8,753 nucleotides of DNA, from positions 1 to 8,753 of the forward strand of contig JAGWNT010000123.1 in NCBI GenBank assembly GCA_028871195.1, read 5' to 3'. A program made the position numbers and the translations under genes. This DNA is from REEB85 sp018971455. GTDB lineage: Bacteria; Pseudomonadota; Alphaproteobacteria; Acetobacterales; Acetobacteraceae. Of this stretch, positions 5,723-8,753 are shown one piece after another (within the stretch, counting starts at the first letter, position 1; every line of letters begins with the position of its first letter). The notes under the pieces are model-generated. The model saw nothing but the letters and a program-made list of their open reading frames with translations. It was not told the origin of the DNA and did no database searches.

Positions 5723-7641
5723 CCCGGCTGCGGGGCCGGGCCGAGGCCGGTTGCCGGCGGTGGGACCGGGCGGCCAGCGGTTGGCACGGACGCCCGACGG
5801 CTTTCGGGAGCGGGTTCGTCAACCACGCGCTTGATGACCTTCTCACCCCGCATGACCTGCCGGATCTCGTCGCCGGACAGCGTCTCATGTTCGAGCAGGC
5901 CCTGGGCGATCGCGTGCAGCTCGTCGATGTGTTCGGTAAGGATCGATTTGGCGCGGGCGTAGGCCTTGTCGATAAGGTCCTTGATTTCCGCATCGATCTC
6001 CCGTGCGGTCACCTCGGACACATTCTTGTTTTGCGTTACCGAGTGGCCGAGGAACACCTCCTGGCTGTTGTCACCATAGGCAATCATGCCGAGCTTGTCG
6101 CTCATGCCCCATTCGGTGATCATCATGCGCGCCTGATTTGTCGCCATCTTGATGTCGCCGGAGGCGCCGTTGGAAACCTTATCGGCGCCGAAGATGATTT
6201 CCTCGGCCGCGCGACCTCCCATCGCCATGGCGATTTCGGCCAGCAGCTTGGACTTGCTTTTCGAGTAGCGGTCGCCTTCGGGCAGGCTCATCACCAGCCC
6301 AAGGGCGCGGCCGCGAGGAATGATGGTCGCCTTATGAACGGGGTCGCATTCCGGCTCGTACATGGCGCAGAGCGCGTGCCCGCCTTCATGGTAGGCGGTC
6401 ATCTTCTTCTCGGCGTCGCTCATCACCAAAGAGCGGCGCTCGGCGCCCATCATCACCTTGTCCTTGGCGTTCTCGAACTCGGCCATAGCCACGACGCGTT
6501 TGCCCATGCGCGCGGCGAGGAGCGCGGCCTCATTGACTAGGTTCGCAAGGTCGGCGCCGGAGAAGCCGGGCGTGCCCCGCGCGATGACCTTGGGGTCGAC
6601 ATCGCTCCCCAACGGCACCTTGCGCATATGGACCCGCAGGATCTTCTCGCGCCCGTTCACGTCAGGATTGGGCACCACCACCTGCCGGTCGAAGCGGCCG
6701 GGGCGGAGCAGGGCAGGGTCCAGCACGTCGGGGCGGTTGGTGGCCGCAATCAGGATCACGCCTTCGTTGCTCTCGAAGCCGTCCATCTCGACAAGCATCT
6801 GGTTAAGTGTTTGCTCGCGCTCATCATTTCCGCCACCGAGGCCGGCGCCGCGATGACGGCCGACCGCATCGATTTCGTCGATGAAGATGATGCAGGGGGC
6901 GTTCTTCTTGCCTTGTTCGAACATGTCGCGCACGCGGGACGCACCAACGCCCACGAACATCTCGACGAAATCCGAGCCTGAAATGGTGAAGAACGGCACG
7001 TTGGCTTCGCCGGCGATGGCGCGGGCGAGCAGCGTTTTGCCGGTGCCGGGGGGGCCCACGAGAAGCACACCTTTCGGGATCTTGCCGCCGAGGCGCTGGA
7101 ATTTCTGCGGGTCCTTGAGGAAAGCCACGATCTCCTCAAGCTCGCTCTTGGCCTCGTCGATGCCGGCCACGTCCTCGAAGGTCACACGGCCCTGTTTTTC
7201 GGTAAGCAGGCGGGCTCGCGATTTGCCGAAGCCCATGGCGCGGCCGCCGCCGGACTGCATCTGCCGCATGAAGAAAACCCACACTCCGATCAGCAGCAGC
7301 ATGGGGAACCAGTTGACCAGAATGTGCAGCAGCGGGTTGGCCTCGGCATCGGCCGGCTTGGCAATGACGCGCACGCCCTTGTCGGTGAGCTGGCGGACCA
7401 GGGTGGGGTCCTGCGGCGTGTAGGTCTCGAAGCTGCTGCCGTCGGTCTTCTGGCCGGTGACGGTGTGGCCCTGGATCACCACGTCACGGATATGGCCGGC
7501 ATTGGTCTCGGCGATGAAGTCCGAATAGGCAATCTGAGAGGCAGCGTTGCGAGCGTTGCCAGGCTGGAAGAGGTTGAAGAGCACCACCAGCAGCAGCGCG
7601 ATGATGACCCAGAGTGCCAGATTGCGGCCGAAATTGCTCAT
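5719..7641 (-). CDS. ftsH: ATP-dependent zinc metalloprotease FtsH
   Basis: FtsH is the membrane-anchored hexameric AAA+ protease that extracts and degrades misassembled membrane proteins and some regulators such as RpoH and LpxC. The product is 640 residues, the usual size. Numbering from this start, it has a first membrane helix at about 9-25, a periplasmic domain at about 26-105 and a second helix at about 107-125. The AAA module carries Walker A GPPGTGKT (196-203), the pore loop MFVGVG, Walker B IIFIDEID (251-258) and the second region of homology ending LLRPGRFDR with its arginine fingers. The zinc site is HEGGH (418-422) with the third ligand Asp in GASGDIKMAT (about 496). HEGGH instead of HEAGH keeps the HExxH ligands. 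The C-terminus is a Pro/Arg/Gly-rich tail (about 608-640). Two adjacent ATGs occur (7644 and 7641); AAGGA sits 5 bases before the second and only 2 before the first, so the second is preferred. The stop overlaps the folP GTG. Confidence 0.97.
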   Translation of the reverse strand: MSNFGRNLALWVIIALLLVVLFNLFQPGNARNAASQIAYSDFIAETNAGHIRDVVIQGHTVTGQKTDGSSFETYTPQDPTLVRQLTDKGVRVIAKPADAEANPLLHILVNWFPMLLLIGVWVFFMRQMQSGGGRAMGFGKSRARLLTEKQGRVTFEDVAGIDEAKSELEEIVAFLKDPQKFQRLGGKIPKGVLLVGPPGTGKTLLARAIAGEANVPFFTISGSDFVEMFVGVGASRVRDMFEQGKKNAPCIIFIDEIDAVGRHRGAGLGGGNDEREQTLNQMLVEMDGFESNEGVILIAATNRPDVLDPALLRPGRFDRQVVVPNPDVNGREKILRVHMRKVPLGSDVDPKVIARGTPGFSGADLANLVNEAALLAARMGKRVVAMAEFENAKDKVMMGAERRSLVMSDAEKKMTAYHEGGHALCAMYEPECDPVHKATIIPRGRALGLVMSLPEGDRYSKSKSKLLAEIAMAMGGRAAEEIIFGADKVSNGASGDIKMATNQARMMITEWGMSDKLGMIAYGDNSQEVFLGHSVTQNKNVSEVTAREIDAEIKDLIDKAYARAKSILTEHIDELHAIAQGLLEHETLSGDEIRQVMRGEKVIKRVVDEPAPESRRASVPTAGRPVPPPATGLGPAPQPG

Positions 7642-7646
7642 CATGT

Positions 7647-7651
7647 TCCTT
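7647..7651 (-). promoter_or_regulatory. ftsH Shine-Dalgarno
   Basis: AAGGA lies two bases before the first and five bases before the second of two tandem ATG codons. The spacing favours the second ATG (7641) as the ftsH start. Confidence 0.55.
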
Positions 7652-7717
7652 GGCCCAAGACGGCCGATATGTCGTTACACAGGATCCGGACGCCAGCCAG
7701 ACAACCGACCTGCCCGC

Positions 7718-7749
7718 CTAACATAGGGTCTCGCCGCGGTTTTCGCATC
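7718..7749 (-). promoter_or_regulatory. Candidate RpoH (sigma-32) heat-shock promoter of ftsH
   Basis: On the minus strand, in the tilS-ftsH spacer, CCTATGTTAG (7718-7727) matches every defined position of the alphaproteobacterial RpoH -10 consensus CYTATNTNNG. At the expected 18-base spacing the -35 is GATG (7746-7749), which matches only two of four bases of CTTG. A GAAA follows it closely, as in CTTGAAA-type -35 elements. Initiation would leave a leader of about 70 nt before the ftsH ATG. Heat-shock control of ftsH by RpoH is known in Escherichia coli and reported in alphaproteobacteria. If real, it could also raise folP, glmM and thiD transcription. The -35 is the weak point. Confidence 0.45.
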
Positions 7750-7756
7750 CCCAACC

Positions 7757-8753
7757 TCAAGAACCGACTTGCGCGGGGCTGCCGGGCCCGAAAGGCGCGC
7801 CGGCCGCGGGGAAGGGGGGGTGGAAGACAACGCTGTCTGGTCCCTGGGGCAGCTCCCCTTGGTAGTTCAAGTGCGGCACGCCGATCAGGCGGCCCTTCCG
7901 GCGGAAAGCCGGCAGCGTCGCGAGCACCGCCGCTGGGAGCCGGCTCAGCTGACGCACCCTGGCGGCGTCCGCTCCAAGCGCCCCGATGCTGGCTCCGGGT
8001 ACGTCAATGCGCAGGCGGAAGCGGCCATCCCAGATGCTGCCGCGCCGCGCCGGGATAGGCGGGCCCATCGCCGCGGCTTCGCGCACGAGAAGCCAGTGGC
8101 CTGGTGCCAGCCGCCCTGCCGGCAACACGCGCACACCGCCCAGCGTCGTCGGACGGGGCGCTGCCGCAATGGCCGCGATGCGCTCCAGCGAAGGCAGGTA
8201 AGAGGCCCCGGCCAGCAGGGCAAACAACCTCGCCAGCGCTTCTGCCTCGATCGGACCGGGGGAAAGCAAGGCATAGGCCTCCGGGTGCATCTCGGCCCGT
8301 TGGGCAAGCGTCGCGGCACGTGCTTCCTCGGCTGCGGCGCGACGTTTTGCGCGGATGGCGGCGGCTTTTACCGCAGCCCGCGTCACCGGACCGTCGCCGC
8401 CCGCATCGTGACGCAGGCGACGCAGTCGGGCGCGCAAGGCGGCCGGGTCAGCATTGGATGGGTCTTCGACCCATTCCAGCCGCTCCGCGCGCAGGGTCGC
8501 ACGGAGGCTCGCGGGCGAGGTCGCAAGAAGGGGACGCAGTCGGCGAAGAGCGGTTGTCTCGACGACCCTCGCCATGCCCGCCAGCCCATCTGGGCCGCTG
8601 CGGCCCAACAGACGCATGGTCACGGTCTCTGCCTGGTCGGCAGCGTGGTGGCCGAGCAGCAGATGAACGATGCCGGCATCGCCACAAGCAGTCTCAAGGG
8701 CGTCATAGCGTGCGGCCCGGGCACGCGCCGCGAGGCCCGGCCCGCGTTCCAGA
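7757..8753 (-). CDS. tilS: tRNA(Ile)-lysidine synthase, 5' end cut by window edge
   Basis: TilS uses ATP and lysine to convert C34 of the tRNA-Ile CAU anticodon to lysidine, so that it reads AUA and is charged with isoleucine. The window holds the C-terminal 331 codons or so; the ATP-pyrophosphatase SGGxDS loop lies beyond the right edge. The frame is open to the edge, and residues before the first internal GTG are clearly TilS: ARAARYDAL, then GHHAADQAETV (8621-8653) and MRLLGRSGPDGLAGM, followed by the WVEDPSNAD segment (about 8447-8473) with its Arg-rich continuation. Internal GTG/ATG codons are therefore not the start. The C-terminal part (Ala/Arg-rich helices, then the region ending HLNYQGELPQGPDSVVFHPPFP) is less conserved but collinear and unbroken. 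It lies upstream of ftsH on the same strand, as in many alphaproteobacteria. Confidence 0.94.
   Translation of the reverse strand, partial: LERGPGLAARARAARYDALETACGDAGIVHLLLGHHAADQAETVTMRLLGRSGPDGLAGMARVVETTALRRLRPLLATSPASLRATLRAERLEWVEDPSNADPAALRARLRRLRHDAGGDGPVTRAAVKAAAIRAKRRAAAEEARAATLAQRAEMHPEAYALLSPGPIEAEALARLFALLAGASYLPSLERIAAIAAAPRPTTLGGVRVLPAGRLAPGHWLLVREAAAMGPPIPARRGSIWDGRFRLRIDVPGASIGALGADAARVRQLSRLPAAVLATLPAFRRKGRLIGVPHLNYQGELPQGPDSVVFHPPFPAAGAPFGPGSPAQVGS

Noticed and set aside
5223..5993. 256-codon minus-strand frame spanning the ftsH/folP junction
   Set aside because: It is out of frame with both verified genes, and its Arg/Gly/Ser-rich low-complexity translation is a typical frame shadow.
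6385..6410. HEGGH instead of HEAGH in FtsH as a possibly altered active site
   Set aside because: All HExxH ligands are present, and I recognise HEGGH as a common variant in FtsH of proteobacteria.
5701..6540. Long open frame of 279 codons on the plus strand opposite ftsH
   Set aside because: It is antisense to a clear, conserved ftsH, has no recognisable motifs and is His/Gly/Ala-rich in the way high-GC antisense shadows are.
7681..7715. Possible housekeeping promoter in the tilS-ftsH spacer (TTGTCT with a TGTAAC-like -10)
   Set aside because: The -10 match is poor and needs a 19-base spacer; the RpoH-like element upstream is better supported.
7324..8058. 244-codon plus-strand frame across the ftsH-tilS spacer
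   Set aside because: It runs antisense through the ends of two conserved genes and has no recognisable domain.

Overview
The window is a GC-rich, gene-dense piece of bacterial chromosome, most likely from an alphaproteobacterium, perhaps Rhodospirillales or Acetobacteraceae-like. The evidence is the gene order tilS-ftsH-folP-glmM-thiD, the HEGGH form of the FtsH zinc site, an intracellular PHB depolymerase of the PhaZ type, and a promoter-like element before ftsH that matches the alphaproteobacterial RpoH -10 consensus. The taxon is inferred from sequence style and was not checked by a search.

Layout. Positions 1-974 (+) hold the 3' part of a polyhydroxyalkanoate depolymerase gene (phaZ), cut by the left edge. 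Positions 975-1138 are a short convergent spacer. Everything else lies on the minus strand, read right to left: tilS (C-terminal part, cut by the right edge), a 112-115 bp spacer with the candidate heat-shock promoter, ftsH, folP, glmM, thiD, an alpha/beta hydrolase-fold protein, and a glutathione S-transferase. ftsH/folP and glmM/thiD each overlap by four bases in a GTGA arrangement. The other gaps from folP onward are 29-52 bp, so the six genes from ftsH to the GST could be one transcript, with tilS possibly feeding into it.

How the genes relate. The cluster is mainly housekeeping: tRNA-Ile decoding (TilS), membrane protein quality control (FtsH), folate synthesis (FolP), the peptidoglycan/LPS amino-sugar precursor (GlmM) and thiamine pyrophosphate synthesis (ThiD). 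The last two genes are accessory and have no obvious link to these pathways. phaZ points towards them from the other side and serves carbon-storage mobilisation.

I saw no mobile element, CRISPR array, RNA gene, phage or defence system, and nothing that looks like an undescribed multi-gene system. The points most worth a second look are the alpha/beta hydrolase whose nucleophile-elbow serine is replaced by alanine, and the candidate RpoH promoter before ftsH.
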